DNA of 64,000 nt from the NCBI GenBank assembly GCA_030770545.1, contig CM061091.1, positions 12,146,501 through 12,210,500 on the forward strand, written 5' to 3'. This stretch comes from Macropodus opercularis (lineage: Eukaryota > Chordata > Actinopteri > Anabantiformes > Osphronemidae). Each line of letters begins with the position of its first letter. Position 1 is the stretch's first letter. The position numbers and the translations under genes are program-made. A model generated the notes under the pieces. That model saw nothing but the letters and a program-made list of their open reading frames with translations. It searched no databases and was not told the DNA's origin. This document shows, in pieces, positions 35,811 to 47,870 of the stretch.

Positions 35811-38579
35811 AGCGTACCTTTGGATATTACCTGCTACCTATCATGAGAAATAGCAGCTTGTGTGAAGCAGGAAAATGAGTAACCGTGTGAGTAAGTAAGA
35901 GAGGGCAAGAGAATGAGTGGTGAGAGCGAAATCTCTGCAGTGAAAGCAAAAAAAAAGAAAAATCAGAAGGGGAGAGACGAAAGAGCTGCAATTCAAATGC
36001 TGCAATCTGACAGAATAATTTATTGGGTTTCTGCAGCTTGGTAAAGAGTTTCTGATAAATGGGGCAAGTCACACTGAACTGTTATCAAAAGTGAGAAGGG
36101 GGTCAAACCAATTGAGAAAATATATTGCAGAAAAACTGAGCAGCATCCTTCAATTTTTCATTTAATGTTGACAATTTTTGAATTGGTGGGACAGTGTTGT
36201 CTCTTCATCTGGTGTTTCAACAGCTGCGACGGACAATTTGATAACAACGTACATTTTCAATCTCTGAATAGCTACATAGTAATATAAATCAAAATAAAGC
36301 CCAAAATCATTTAATAAACTCATTGAATATAAATGGAAATAGTGAAGAATATTTATCATAATCTCAAAGTAGCATGAGGCAGAAGCTTCACTTCACATTG
36401 CGGAGCTCATTTTGAGCGAGAGAAAACTTTCATCTAAAATTATTAAACAGAATAGGTTTGGAATGTTCTCCAAACATCTCACTGCATAACAATTTAAATT
36501 AATAAAAAGCTTTCCGTCTGTGTGTTTGTCTTTGATCTTCTGCAAACAAATGAAATCTAAAATCTCTGAAGCTAAATTAAAATATTTTTAATCGAGTGCT
36601 GCTCTGTTATGTTTAATATTTAATTCCATCTGAATATATGGAACTCGCTGTATTTGTAAATATCCTCCACGTTTACAGTACTTCACACGTCGTTCTTTTG
36701 TGATGCAGTTGTAAAAAATGAGCACAGTATAATTATCGGCCAGTCTCATCTGAGCCCATTCAAACAACCGGGGCCTCTGTGTTCTGTCCATGTGGACCCT
36801 CAGCTTTGAAATTATTTAAAAGAGGAAGTGGTGATCTCTGTTGCCGTGGAGTTTGAACTTATAAAGAAGAATCAATTGGCAGACTCAATAAAGAGCTGTC
36901 TGTGTTTTGTCTTGTTAATATTTAAATAGGTTTGGCTTGCGAGTTGCCTGGTTTGCCTCTACTGCACTACTTTATAAACTCTTTAACGGAGCTGTACAAT
37001 GATTTACCTTCTATGTTAAATTGGTCAGATACATTCCTACAAGACACTAAAAGTCCAGAGAAATACTAAATATGCTTCAACTGTTCTACAGCTTTGCTTG
37101 TAGTTAATAATGGCGCACAAAACAAATGAACAACATTGATTTAAAAATGTCTAGTGTAGTTCCAACACAGATTCCGAGACACTGCTAAAACCTTAACCCT
37201 CAGGTCCACAACCAAATCAATTAAATCACCTCAATCACAATCAATAAAAGTAAAATAATTCCAAAAAGATTTTATTCAAGTGTATTCCAACCAAGCAATT
37301 TGATCAAGATGCATGAGTGCTGATACCACACTACATGTATGACTCACTAATCATTGTGACAGTAACTATGAGTTGCTGCTGATAATTTTTCAAATAAGAA
37401 ATGATCAGAGGAGGACAGGAAGACGAAAACAAGCCTGGATGCTTTAGTGCAACACTTTTGTCGCGCTTCCTGTATGAATTTTGAAAACAAGAGAAATAAG
37501 AAACATGAGCCTTAAACTGCTTTCAGACTTGGGTACATTCGAAAAACATTTATCTCCTGTCTGGTTAGCAGACCGAGCTGAGCTGACTTGTTTTGGGGGC
37601 AGTTTTGCGGATCCTTGCAGACAACTAACGAGGAGCTGGAAAGCATCAGCAGCTACCTTGGACTTCAGGCTGGTCTAAACTGGAACATGTGGTGTGAGCA
37701 TGAAGGAATCAATCTATTGTTTGTGTGGTTTATGTTTTCTAACTGTGTTCTGATGCTGCTGCCTTGGCCAGCTCTCTCTCGAACATGGGATGTGGAATCG
37801 CAGTGAGATCTTAAATAAAGCAAACCTTGAAAGCTCAAGTTTTTGCAGCTCACACAACTATATATAGTAAAGACTAGGAGAAAAGTGAATCCCTTTATTA
37901 GGTCTCCATTCCAGGAACATGACATTTTGAGCCTGGTTTCAGCTCAGACACGTTTTGATTTAGCAAACCACGAATCCTACGCTGCTGAAGCAAGATTAGA
38001 GAAGAATGTCATCTGCTGCCGAATCCTTCTGTGAATACCAAATATTAAAATATCTACAATGGGGTTCATCATTACAAGATTGCCTGACAGGTCTTTGTCA
38101 TTCTGTGTCCTCTGAGGTTCCGCTGCTGACACGGAGGAAATATGTTCATAAAGGCCTGTTGTGAGTGCGGCTTTGTTACAACCAACCCAGTGAAAAGGCA
38201 TAATGTGCTGTAAGGTCAATTACTGCATTAGCAAATGCATTTAACGCCAGCAGCTTGATAGCTTGGGATGGGTGAAGGTAAGGTTATATGACAGCAAATA
38301 AAACAGTGATTTGCAAAAGTGATCGCTTGCTTCGTAAACACTTTCACTGGCCAAAGCATGCAGAGACGAGTTCCCTGATTGCTTATTGATCATGAATGAG
38401 TATCTCAGTGAGGGGAGATCAACTCAAGGTTAAAGAGGTCAGTCAAACAGGCTGCCAAGCCTGGCGCAAATCTGTTATTAATGCTTCCCCGTGTTCATCA
38501 GCAACTGGCATTAACACGTTGTTTGGCTTTTTCTTCTTCATCTTAATCTCAGTGTTTGCTTGCAGTGGTGACTCAGCAT
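35811..38579. other. Intergenic spacer
   Basis: No gene or repeat family was recognised. AT-rich, with scattered ATTTAA words at 36130-37020. Frames are under 90 codons. Confidence 0.5.
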
Positions 38580-38860
38580 TTGTCCCATGACTCTGCGTTT
38601 CCTTTTTGCAGCCTGCAACCATTTTCTGTTTTAATTGACTGTCATCGCTCTCATCAGTGTCACTTTCAGAGACAGCACTCAGCTGTTTTCAATAAAAAAA
38701 AAAACATTTTTACCTACTAACACTTAATCAGAGATAAACAAAACTGGATATTTTTTGGTATTTTGTGCTGGTTAATAATTTAATTACAAGCTGGCAGACA
38801 AATTGCCCTCTGTTGACTTGTTTTTGTTCATGTCGCTAATAAAATTCACAGTTTTTTAAA
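38580..38860. promoter_or_regulatory. Possible conserved non-coding element
   Basis: The block contains TTAATAATTTAATTAC from about 38772, with overlapping homeodomain cores, and non-repetitive sequence on either side of an A-run near 38694-38704. Moderate motif density, no open frame. Confidence 0.35.
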
Positions 38861-39639
38861 TGCATCTGTGACTCCTCATACCTGCCAGATTGGCCTTCAC
38901 AGCAGTTCACAGTCGTGATACCTTTCAGTCGTTCCGTTTTCACACGTGGTTGGGGTTAGAGGAAGTAATGGGATGCCTTCCGTACAAGCTAACGCTTCTG
39001 TACATGGTGCGGCTACTGATTTAATTAGACAGACACGTAGATGGAGAAAGAGTCTAAAAGAGACGGCGCGTCTGTCTCATTTTGGGATCGAGCTTCAGAG
39101 CGGTGGTAAGATTGTGCGCGTATCATGTAGCTTTTCATGAGAATTAGGGGACACATTTGGCAGGTCTGTGTTATAATCCATAGGTTCTTAGAGGAACAGG
39201 GGATGAGCAGAGGATTGTAAACCATATTTCAAAGGAACTCAGTAAGATAAAAACTCCTCCACTTTACTATGCACGCCTCTGTTCCCCAGCTGTGTGTATC
39301 AATCATTCTCTAATATTCCCAGCATGTCTTCAGGGTCTCTGTTCAGACCCTAGAGCCCAGCTTATGGCATCCTTCAGATCTTTCTCTCTTTTATGTGAAT
39401 GCACACTCCAACTTTCCCATTTCCATCCAGCATTAAGATTTTGAGTTATCTTCTGTGTGCAGAATAGGTTCCTTTTGTGCGTGATGAAAAAGCTCCGCAA
39501 ATTTCAAAGGTCAGCGGCCAAAATAAACTCTATAGAGAGCAGCAAAGGAGTTCAGTTTAAGGAATGTATGTGGAATGAAGGCCACGTTAGAAATCACTTT
39601 GAAGGGCAAGTTGAAGGCAATGAGAGCAGTTCTATATGT

Positions 39640-39910
39640 TCATGAGGCAGTTCTATGAGCATCAAGCCCAACTTGTGATTCCCAAACCATCAACTCCACT
39701 GGTCCCTTTTACTGGAGACGCAGGCTGGTTTAATTTGATGTCTGTAAAATGAAACAACTGATTTTCAGCCTGGGAAGCTCTGACGTTCCCATTGGAGAAC
39801 CGAGGTGCTGCACCGATTTTCAGCCTCACAGTCCCCAGGGCCCACCACCCACCATGCGGCTCTATTCTTTCCGTTCTGCAAATCTTTTCACGTCACCACT
39901 TTTAAACATA
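39640..39910. promoter_or_regulatory. Possible conserved non-coding element
   Basis: This is a complex, mixed-composition block with the phrase 'GATTTTCAGCCT' occurring twice (near 39761 and 39817), about 56 bp apart. No strong homeodomain cluster is present. The 60-codon frame at 39749-39931 resembles nothing I know. Weakly supported. Confidence 0.3.
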
Positions 39911-40483
39911 GGACGCATTTTGGCAATTTAGTTGAGTTTTTAAGTTCATTTGGTCGTCATCAAACAACATGCTAAATGTTTTTCTCAGGACTTGTGTTTT
40001 GCTTCTTGTTGGTTTTATGATTTCGAAAATGCAGCCAGACTTTAGTTTTAAAGTTGATATTCAATCCCTAATGAATAATCATTGTATCTACAATTAAACT
40101 AAAGTTGTCCTTTGCAAACATTTGTAGCAGTCGGCATAGGCACGCGTTTAAAGTACAGCACAAGTAAGATGAATATTTCCATCACTATTTAATTATTGTG
40201 TTGCTGTGAAGGATTCAAGGACCGTCTTTGTCATATCATCACAGTTGCAAAGCTTGTGATGACGTTAATTTGTGTTTCCTGGGTGTTTTTCAGATAATAA
40301 TAAACTAGTAGTAGTCAGACGATGTAGTCATTGTGGTTTTTCTGCAATCGTTCAAGGATGTTTAATAATAATCTCTTTCATGTTTCCATGCATGCCTCTG
40401 TACAGATGTGTACATACATATGAATGGGTGCATAATTTTCGATTTTGGGTGCGCTGGAGGTTTGTAACAAAGCGTCTCTTTAA

Positions 40484-40803
40484 AGCTGGTTACTAGGGGG
40501 CAACGGGGTGTCGGGGAAACTCACAGCTCTCATGGAAGCCATCCTTGATAGCAGCGAGAGAGGGCTTGAAGATGTGCTCCTCAGTTTTTATACAGCAGAC
40601 ACTCTTGACCCGAGCCTTATGGAGACGCAGCTCGTAAACAGGCTTTCAACGACGCCTCCGTAGAAGATGGCGAGAAGGAGGTGCTCAGAATTACAGCAGT
40701 GCTATTGATTAGTATTAAAACTTGCTATGGTTTTGATACTATTCTTGTGTTCACAGTGTCAGTGTGTCAGGGATTTAGTTCTTTCCTTTTAAATATCTGT
40801 TGA
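40484..40803 (+). pseudogene. Unrecognised exon-like or pseudogene-like open stretch
   Basis: One frame is open from 40484 to a stop at 40661-40663, with an ATG at 40532. A second frame is open from 40609 to a stop at 40801-40803, overlapping the first. Joined by a single frame change they would cover about 300 nt. The first frame reads like an amphipathic helical protein (Leu, Glu, Asp and Ser-rich, few rare codons), and local GC is above background. No splice sites of good quality were found; a GTAAAC at 40634 is the best donor-like word. I do not recognise a family. It could be a decayed exon, a processed fragment or chance. Confidence 0.2.
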
Positions 40804-41073
40804 ATCTCTTTAATCTGAGAGAAAAAAAAAAAGTCTGTACAGTGATACAATGAACATAAACGACGATGGAAGATTACATTACAACTTAATCGCACACTCC
40901 AAGACTCCCGTGGGGAACATTTGTATCTTAGCAGTTTGCTATTTTTAGGTTGTATTTCAGGCAGGAAAATCCAGACGCCAGGACCTAAATCTTTCAACAC
41001 CACAGGCGAGCATGGAAAACTGAACAAGATTAAGTCGCGTGAGAGTGATTTGCTGCATCAGCCGTCTCCTTTC

Positions 41074-41089
41074 GTTTGTTTGTTTGTTT
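41074..41089 (+). repeat. (GTTT)4 simple repeat
   Basis: Four uninterrupted GTTT units are read directly. Confidence 0.9.
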
Positions 41090-41214
41090 AAATTTCAGCT
41101 ACCTTGCTCAATTGCATATTGTATTCACACCCCTCACTTTGCTGGAGCTGCACGGCCACCAGAGGAGGTGTAAGTTGACAAATGAGAAAGGAAGACACAG
41201 CAGGAGGTCATGGC

Positions 41215-41232
41215 GAGGTAGCGAGCTACCTC
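41215..41232. repeat. Short perfect inverted repeat
   Basis: GAGGTAGC and GCTACCTC are separated by two bases, forming an 18-nt near-palindrome able to extrude as a cruciform. It sits about 45 bp after a CTCF-like word (41156-41170, two or more mismatches to the core). Confidence 0.8.
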
Positions 41233-41239
41233 TTGCTGA

Positions 41240-41510
41240 GTAAATAAATAAGCCGTGGTGCTGTCAGCCGTGCCCAATATTCATCACAATAATAGCCACC
41301 TTGGGGTTGGTTAAATGTTCCAAGGAAACATCAAGGTCAGTGTGCGTGGCCTAATAACATAATAAACTTCAGACTTCAGAATAAACGTCTGATTTGCGTT
41401 TCGAAGCAAAGAAGAGATGTCAGGGATAAATGAGACCGTTCCAATAATTAATACATGTTATCAGCAGCATATTTTTCATTAACTTTTTAACGTCTGATGC
41501 AAGATAATGC
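41240..41510. promoter_or_regulatory. Possible conserved non-coding element
   Basis: Complex sequence with AATAATTAATA at 41443-41453 and several ATAATA words in a CNE-like setting. No frame and no recognisable repeat. Confidence 0.35.
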
Positions 41511-42109
41511 AACCAAATAGTCATACAGTTTGTGCACTTCAAAGCAAAGGAAGGACGTATTAATCCTGTTCTTATTGTTGTCAATATATCTATAATATAA
41601 CATAATAACGAGTCAGAAATGTCATTTTGTCCTGTTGCTCTGGTTCCAGTCGTTGGAAGACTGGCAGAACATGCTTCCCTTGTGTTTGTCTGTCCTTGGC
41701 TGCCTCACTGTTTGAGTCCTACCCTCAGTGCAGAGCAGTGTAGTATTCACTTTAATATACAATGCTGTCGGCACCTGCATGGGCTGATGTAAATGCCCAA
41801 GTGATTTTAAAATCATTTTAAAAATGAACAAAAATAAACACAGTCAAAGTGAATAATCCAAGCTTTACCTGATTACCGGTAGTCAGGGCTGATATGTTGT
41901 GTGACTGTAGAGGCGTCATCCACTCAGATATTAAATCAGGACACTCAAATTTGAATAATATATTTTCCAGATTTCTTTATAAACTTAACTTTATAAAATG
42001 TATCAATTTAGTTCAAAAAGCGTTAAAAGAACAGAGTAAAGTTTAATCTCTTATCAACAAGCCCTGGGACCTGGTTCTGGAGATGTGCTGATAAAAGTGC
42101 ATAGAACAC

Positions 42110-42470
42110 AACCATTGTGTTCAGTGGAGGAAATGCCTTTATCATTACTGGCCTGAAAGAAATGTTATCAATTCAACTTTCCTATTTCAATCGTAATAAT
42201 TGCTACTGGCATGGTCTGTCCAAGTGGAAAAAACAACTCAAGTGATCCATCACATTTTAATAGGGTGAATTTTAAAACTGGAAATGGAGTGGAAGCCTTG
42301 AGTTAAGGCAACAAGGGCAGTTATTAATACATCAAGTAATTAGCATGGTTTTGAAGTATTATGAATAAAAATAATTGCATTGGACCTCTTTCACACCTTG
42401 CCTCTCTCTTATATTTTATAGAAATGGAAATTTCATCATGACCTTTTAACCTTGTGCATTATTCAGGTGA
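42110..42470. promoter_or_regulatory. Candidate conserved non-coding element
   Basis: Homeodomain cores TTATTAATAC (42321-42330) and GTAATTAG (42336-42343) lie together. A C/EBP-like ATTGCAT word follows near 42374. The block continues through non-repetitive sequence to about 42470 with no open frame. It is one of the clearer enhancer-like blocks. Confidence 0.45.
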
Positions 42471-43654
42471 GAAGCACACGCACTATTTCGCTCACAATAT
42501 AGCCCAGGGCCCAGGTTTTTAGCATGTGTTGAAACCTCTGCGAGGCTCGGGAGAGTCGAACGGGGATTTATTACCCTTCACACACCCTTTTGGCTTCTTG
42601 AAAAATACCTCCCTTTGGATTAAATGTTAAAGACTGAGGCGCTCACATTTTGTAAGGAAACTAAATTAACCTGTGTCCCCTAAAGCTCTCTTCTTCTACC
42701 TCACACTCAAAGTACATAAAGCATAATGTTAATGTTGATGATATAAATGGAGGGCAGCGACTCCAGCTACTTAATATATAGAACTTTACTATTGTAAATA
42801 TTATCAGCGTCATACGTTTGCATTACTCCCCGTACCTACAACAATAATATGCCTAAAATCAGCAAGGGCTTGGCTTTTTTTATACTATACATTTTTTATT
42901 GGGCCTTAAACACACCGTCAAAGCACTGCTGCTCAATCCCACCTTTGCAGTGTATTCAAGCTCAAGTTATCCAATGAGCTATGTCAGGTTTGACCTATGG
43001 CCTTCTGTCACCTGCCATAAAACACTCATAGGACTCAATTAAAGGTGGCCTGTGGAGTGTATACAATATATGTCTCTGCCCTCAGAATGCACTGACAGTC
43101 AGCCTCACAGACCTGCTGGCAAGTCTGATGTGCTGGGAGTTTAAGGTGGTTTTGTTTGTAAGACGCAGCTCAGCAGCATGACAGCATTTTGTGGTTTTTC
43201 CTTTAATTAGCCTCTGCAGAAAACAACCCAGTGAGCGTCAAACTGAGGGGATATACAGTATATTCATTGCTTTGTTTTTATTCATGTACGAGCATAATGC
43301 GTTTCTCATTCAGGAAACAAGTGCTGCTAATGTGAAACATCAAAGCAAGGAGCAGCATGGAGCTGCAGAGGAGGGGGGTGAGGAACCCGGTGTAATGTTT
43401 GCAGCCGCAGTAGGGTATGATTCCAGCCAAGCTCTGTTCACGGCTACTGAAGCTCACGCCTGCAGTTTTGCCAGGGGTGACTGACGGGTTTCAAGAGAAG
43501 ACAAGAAAAATATCGTTCACACTCGAACAAAAGCACTCGATGAGCAGATACAACGTTTGTGTAATCTACAGTTCCAAGTTCCCACCACATGCAACTTGTG
43601 TAGCTTCAAGTTTGTAGTCACGTATTGTATGCTTGTATTAATCTCGACGCTGTC
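42471..43654. other. Intergenic spacer
   Basis: No gene or repeat family. A 97-codon frame at 43191-43484 has an alanine/glutamate-rich C-terminal half but no family resemblance. An AT-rich patch is present near 42740-42800. Confidence 0.5.
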
Positions 43655-44060
43655 TCCACATAAAGCTGCTCATGTCTTTAATGAATGAATAAAACATCTC
43701 CCGGCATGTTTGCTCCTGTGTTTTATTGAGCTTTTCCCTCATTGGTTATTAAAAAAAGGCAGTTTGGGGAGCAGCTATATTTACCGTATCTCCTGTTTTG
43801 AAGTTATTGGTACACAAGCCTAGGGACAAACACAGGGCTATCCCATTTTTCATTCAGACAAGAACTCCTTGCTTGGCCTTTGTTCTGGTTTTATGAAATC
43901 CTCTCAGTGCTCAATTGCATTGAACGTCATGTGCTTCACACAAAGCAAGCTGACACCCTGGGCCTCTTTATTGACAGATAACAAGCTCGATGTCTTGTAC
44001 GTTCAGTAATTCTCGGTGAATATTCATGCAGGCTGGTATAAGTGACACTCTGACAGGGCC
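43655..44060. promoter_or_regulatory. Candidate conserved non-coding element with a POU-type palindrome
   Basis: TGAATATTCA at 44017-44026 is a 10-bp palindrome followed by TGCA and resembles POU-domain dimer motifs. The 43655-43800 and 43850-44060 halves are both complex, frame-free and free of repeats. They may be two adjacent elements. Confidence 0.45.
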
Positions 44061-44619
44061 AAACTCACTCCGGTACTGATGCTATGTCAATTCTATGTGT
44101 CTTGGCTCGTACAGTAAATACTGTATTGATTTTGAAATCGTGTACTGTATGTATGTGTCCCCACCCCAACTTAAACCAGTCTCATCTTCTAGGTTTCCCA
44201 AGCCAAGCCAAGGCAATTTAACTGCAGCGCTTTGACAATAACACACTGCTTGATTTCACGTCAGCTGTTAGGTAGTTGGTTAGGCAGTCAACAAAGCAGA
44301 AAGTGTGGAAGCTAGGGGCTTGTCTGCAAGCGAGGCGGTCTGCCTTAGCATATTCCGTCAAGTGCATAAAGCAGATGCTATCGTAGCACAGGTGTGACTA
44401 CTAAAATAAATGTATTAAAACGTGGTTGTCTGAGGGAACAGAATAAGCAAATATCTATTCATACACAGTAAACAGACCAACCAATCTCATCTTTGATTAA
44501 GACAGTATCATCGTGACTTTGAGTGCACAATGTAATTATTCAAATGAATGCGTGAGACAGAAGTTGGCTGCTGTTTCCAGAGGGACACATGAGGTACGCA
44601 CTCTCTCTCATCTACCGCT

Positions 44620-44675
44620 AAGTCTTCGTAAGGAGGCTGGGAGGCAAGAGTGTTAACCACTACACCACCGGGCAC
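44620..44675 (+). mobile_element. Short fragment of a dispersed teleost repeat
   Basis: 'GGAGGCTGGGAGGCAAGAGT' followed by 'GTTAACCACTACACCACCGG' matches a phrase found near the end of abundant fish repeats ('gaggcgacagtgctaaccactgcgccaccgtgcc'). Only this tail is recognisable. It may belong to the same broad family as the fragment at 1605-1740. Confidence 0.65.
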
Positions 44676-44944
44676 AAGACATTATTTTCTTTTACTCCAT
44701 AATTCATGTCTTTATTTACCGTATTATTATTTATTGTAGTCAGACGAGGGACTATGTCACTGTATCATTTATGACTTACGCAAAGGGGTGAAATCCTGAA
44801 CTTTTCTAAGTTTGGGTTCTACATAACTGGTATCTATTTTAAAAGTGGGGGTGGTTATTAAAACTTATTGTGTCTGTCTACTCCAGAGCTACATAAATGT
44901 ATACATTTTTGCATATTAGGGGAGCTTTACATTAAAGAAGCAGC

Positions 44945-45005
44945 AGTCAGCAGATTGCTCAGTGGGCACAGTTCGTCGTCAGATAGCTGAGAAGCACTGC
45001 TCCAC
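44945..45005 (+). mobile_element. Possible tRNA-derived SINE remnant
   Basis: 'GCTCAGTGGGCACAGTTCGT' is followed by 'CGTCAGATAGCTGAGA', which resembles the A-box side of tRNA-derived SINEs in fish. No clear B box (GGTTCGANNCC) follows, so the match is weak. Confidence 0.25.
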
Positions 45006-45594
45006 GTCATAAGCTAAGGCTTCAAAGGATTTTTATCAGGTTTAATGATTTGATAAAAACAAATTTAATAACAGAACTGGTTAATTTCTACCTCTAAGGC
45101 AGATAAAATTGAATCATTTTTTTATGTTTCTTCTGCTGATCTGCTGATGTGTGCGAGGGTCTTTAACTATGGGATCTGGATCACCACACATGAAATCTGA
45201 CGAGATGTTTCTGTCTCAAGTGTGGGAGTGTGTGCTCCAGGCAGTGATAAGTATTACCGTGGCAGACAGCAGGGCTGGGGGTGGATGGGCCAGAGATGCA
45301 GAGATGACAGGAAGTGAGTGATGGGAGGCCGCTGCTTACCTGTGGAATCTGAATGCATGATACCTCAGGAGATGATTGGGACTCAAATGGGCACACAGCT
45401 GCAATCTGCCTGTCAGGTTTCAGCACAAGACGCTCACATTGTTACCTTGAAACCAACAAAGCAGCTCAGTAATTGTATAATTCTCTAAGAGGAGATGAGA
45501 GAGCAAGACTATACAGTGACACAGTGTTGTAGTACTTGGCACACAACAAGAAAAGAGGTTTCGAAGAGTTAAATCGGACCAAATAAGAGATTAA

Positions 45595-45790
45595 TTCCTC
45601 AGCTAAAGGCAATCAAGCTGCAAAAAGGCGGTTGTCTCTGAGCCAAATTTGAATGAACATCTGCACAGCTCTCTGAAATGAGAAGGGAGCGATACAGATG
45701 TGGCTCATTTTGCTTTAAGTGCTTGCTCTGCCTACAGTTTAATCAGCTGTGGCTGGTGAGGGAAGCCTGCGCTGGGGTTTTCAGCAGCTA
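45595..45790. promoter_or_regulatory. Possible conserved non-coding element
   Basis: Complex mixed-composition block with AATCAGCTGTGG near 45751 (E-box CAGCTG adjoining a RUNX-like TGTGG). No frames and no repeat. Weakly supported. Confidence 0.25.
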
Positions 45791-45947
45791 CACTTGGACT
45801 GAGTTACAGTTTTGTTAAGCACTACACACCTGTCGGAGATAAGGCAATATAACAGCGTTCCTTTCATCACTCCCACTGAAGCTTATGATGTTTAAATAAC
45901 CATGCTCTTAAATTAGAATAATGTAAAGTTCATGTAATAAAAGGAAA

Positions 45948-45963
45948 ACACACACACACACAC
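45948..45963 (+). repeat. (AC)8 microsatellite
   Basis: Eight uninterrupted AC units are read directly. Confidence 0.95.
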
Positions 45964-46539
45964 GACAAGTCCACCTTTACAGCAAGCAAAGGATGAGTGT
46001 ACTAAAATGTTACTCAGTGGTATATAATATAAATATTCTTAGCACCTTACGTGGTTGTTGTGCGTCTGTGGTTTTGTGTCTTTTATGCCCAACTCTTTGA
46101 TTTGGGTCAGGCTCTGATGGTACCAACAAAAAAGATGAGCTGCTAAAGACAACAACAGGTCCTTTATTCATCACAACACAACAACATGGCTGAATGCAAA
46201 TGCTGGTTTAAACTTAACCTTCACCCACGTGGGCGTTTGTGTGGAATAAACACTGTACCTACCAACGAGCACAAATTTACGCCAGCACCTCTACAAGCGT
46301 TAATAAAACCATACAGCACAAAAAAAGTAAATCAGTTTAATGCTATTCAATCTGCCGGTGCGCAGAGCAATTTCTTCACTAACTGAGAGACCTTCAGAAA
46401 TATCTCACACACGCACACATCAAAACAAACAAATGAACTGACTAATGAATGACCACAGCTCTTATTGAGTGTTCAATTGTGCAGTAATAACATTTCAATT
46501 TGTACTTGGACTTGCATTCCCTACAAGGCCAGCAAGGGC

Positions 46540-46625
46540 ACGCGAGCTTCAGTCAGCGGCTCCAATCAGCCACGACGCACGGCGCAGGTGCCGCGCAGCC
46601 GGCGAGCAGAAGGTGGACGGAACTA
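46540..46625. promoter_or_regulatory. Isolated CpG-dense patch with NF-Y-type CCAAT box
   Basis: By hand count about a dozen CpGs fall in roughly 85 bp, against strongly CpG-poor surroundings. A consensus NF-Y site CCAATCAG lies just left of the densest part (near 46561-46568). This arrangement is promoter-like, but no TATA box, coding exon or long island is visible. It could be a small transcription start region for a non-coding RNA, or part of an old repeat. Confidence 0.35.
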
Positions 46626-47239
46626 ATTACAGAGCGAGGTGGAAAAGAAACGTTGGCATTTTTCGCTTTTCTGGTTGAGAAATACAGAATTTAAGCTGAG
46701 TGGTTTAAACAGGTGACAGACCGCTGAAGAAACAAAAAGTAACATTTAGCTGTTACGCGATCCACGTCAGTTCACCCAGAAACATTGCCCAAATTACTCC
46801 AAATTGAATCCAGCCCCTACTTTTGCTTGTGGCAGCAGAAGCTTGGTTTTAGTTTTTTTTTCATTTGTACTGTTTTTAGCTGTAAATGTAAGTTGAATTA
46901 CACAGGATATAACATATGTATGCAGTCGTTATTAAAGCTAATAATAGTTTGGTTAGAATGCTGAGTTGCAGACGAGTGAACATTATTGTTTGGAGTAAGA
47001 AAATCTCAAAAGATAAGTGCTGATTACACCCACGCTGGTGTTTGACAGGAAGGTTAGAGTTGTGGCAACTCTGCTGGCAGGGTTTTATCTCTGCAACTTA
47101 TTGATATTCAACAAGGGTTGTGTTGTTTTTTTTTACAATTATTGTTTTTGCTGATCCACAGTTGACAGCACTTAAACTACAAAACAAAAACATTAGAAAT
47201 ATGTTGCATATTAAATGAATCTGAATCTGGCAGGAAGGC
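46626..47239. other. Intergenic spacer
   Basis: AT-rich, with T runs near 46853-46861 and 47127-47134. No gene, motif cluster or repeat family was recognised. Confidence 0.5.
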
Positions 47240-47870
47240 CCGCTTTGGAAAGCCATATAAAATTTCCATTATCCAACTCTGGAACAAACACTATCGTTTA
47301 ATGTCTAACTAATAAGTGCCACAGTTTAAGAATCAATTAGCCACAATGATGAAAATCACATTCATTTTCGCTTCTAAGAGTCGCAGCCAAAGGATATGAT
47401 GTAAAAAATTAGCATGTCTCTGTTGTGTGGCAGGAGCGGGGACATAATTTAGGCAGTTGAGTTGATTCATTTTTGAAAGATGACTCTAGGCCCCTCAAGA
47501 GGAATGCAGCCAGGGTGTATAAGTGATATCTGCTCCATGGTTAATTCAGTGCGATTTTCCAAGCACAAGGTCACTCATTGTCGGTATCTGACAGAGGCCC
47601 ATTCAGAAGAATGAGATGAGCTCAGAGAGCGTTCTCATTCTGAGGCCGCAGCTCTCGACTCATAATTATCTGGATGGCGCAGGCCTGCATGACATTGTCA
47701 AGGAATACAAAGCTGTAATCTCTGCCTGGTTCTTCTGTAATGAATTAACGCCAATGGCGGTGAAACAGCAATGCATCACAGGCGCAGATAGATTTCATTT
47801 TAGAGTTATCAGCGGTTCTATCATGGGAATGGCTCCAGCAACATTGACTATTTAGAGTGGAATGACCTTT
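47240..47870. promoter_or_regulatory. Candidate conserved non-coding element, longest in the window
   Basis: About 630 bp of complex sequence with little repeat character. Motifs include CAATTAG (47334-47340), a bicoid/OTX-type TAATCT (47716-47721), a following AATGAATTAACG, and AATGGCGG (about 47753-47760), which overlaps a CCAAT word and resembles a YY1 core. A 79-codon frame at 47616-47855 is not protein-like. The length and uniform complexity suggest one large or two fused enhancers. Confidence 0.5.

Noticed and set aside
41156..41170. CTCF-like word CCACCAGAGGAGG
   Set aside because: At least two mismatches to the core; similar words at 22931 and 54410 are equally weak, so none is annotated.
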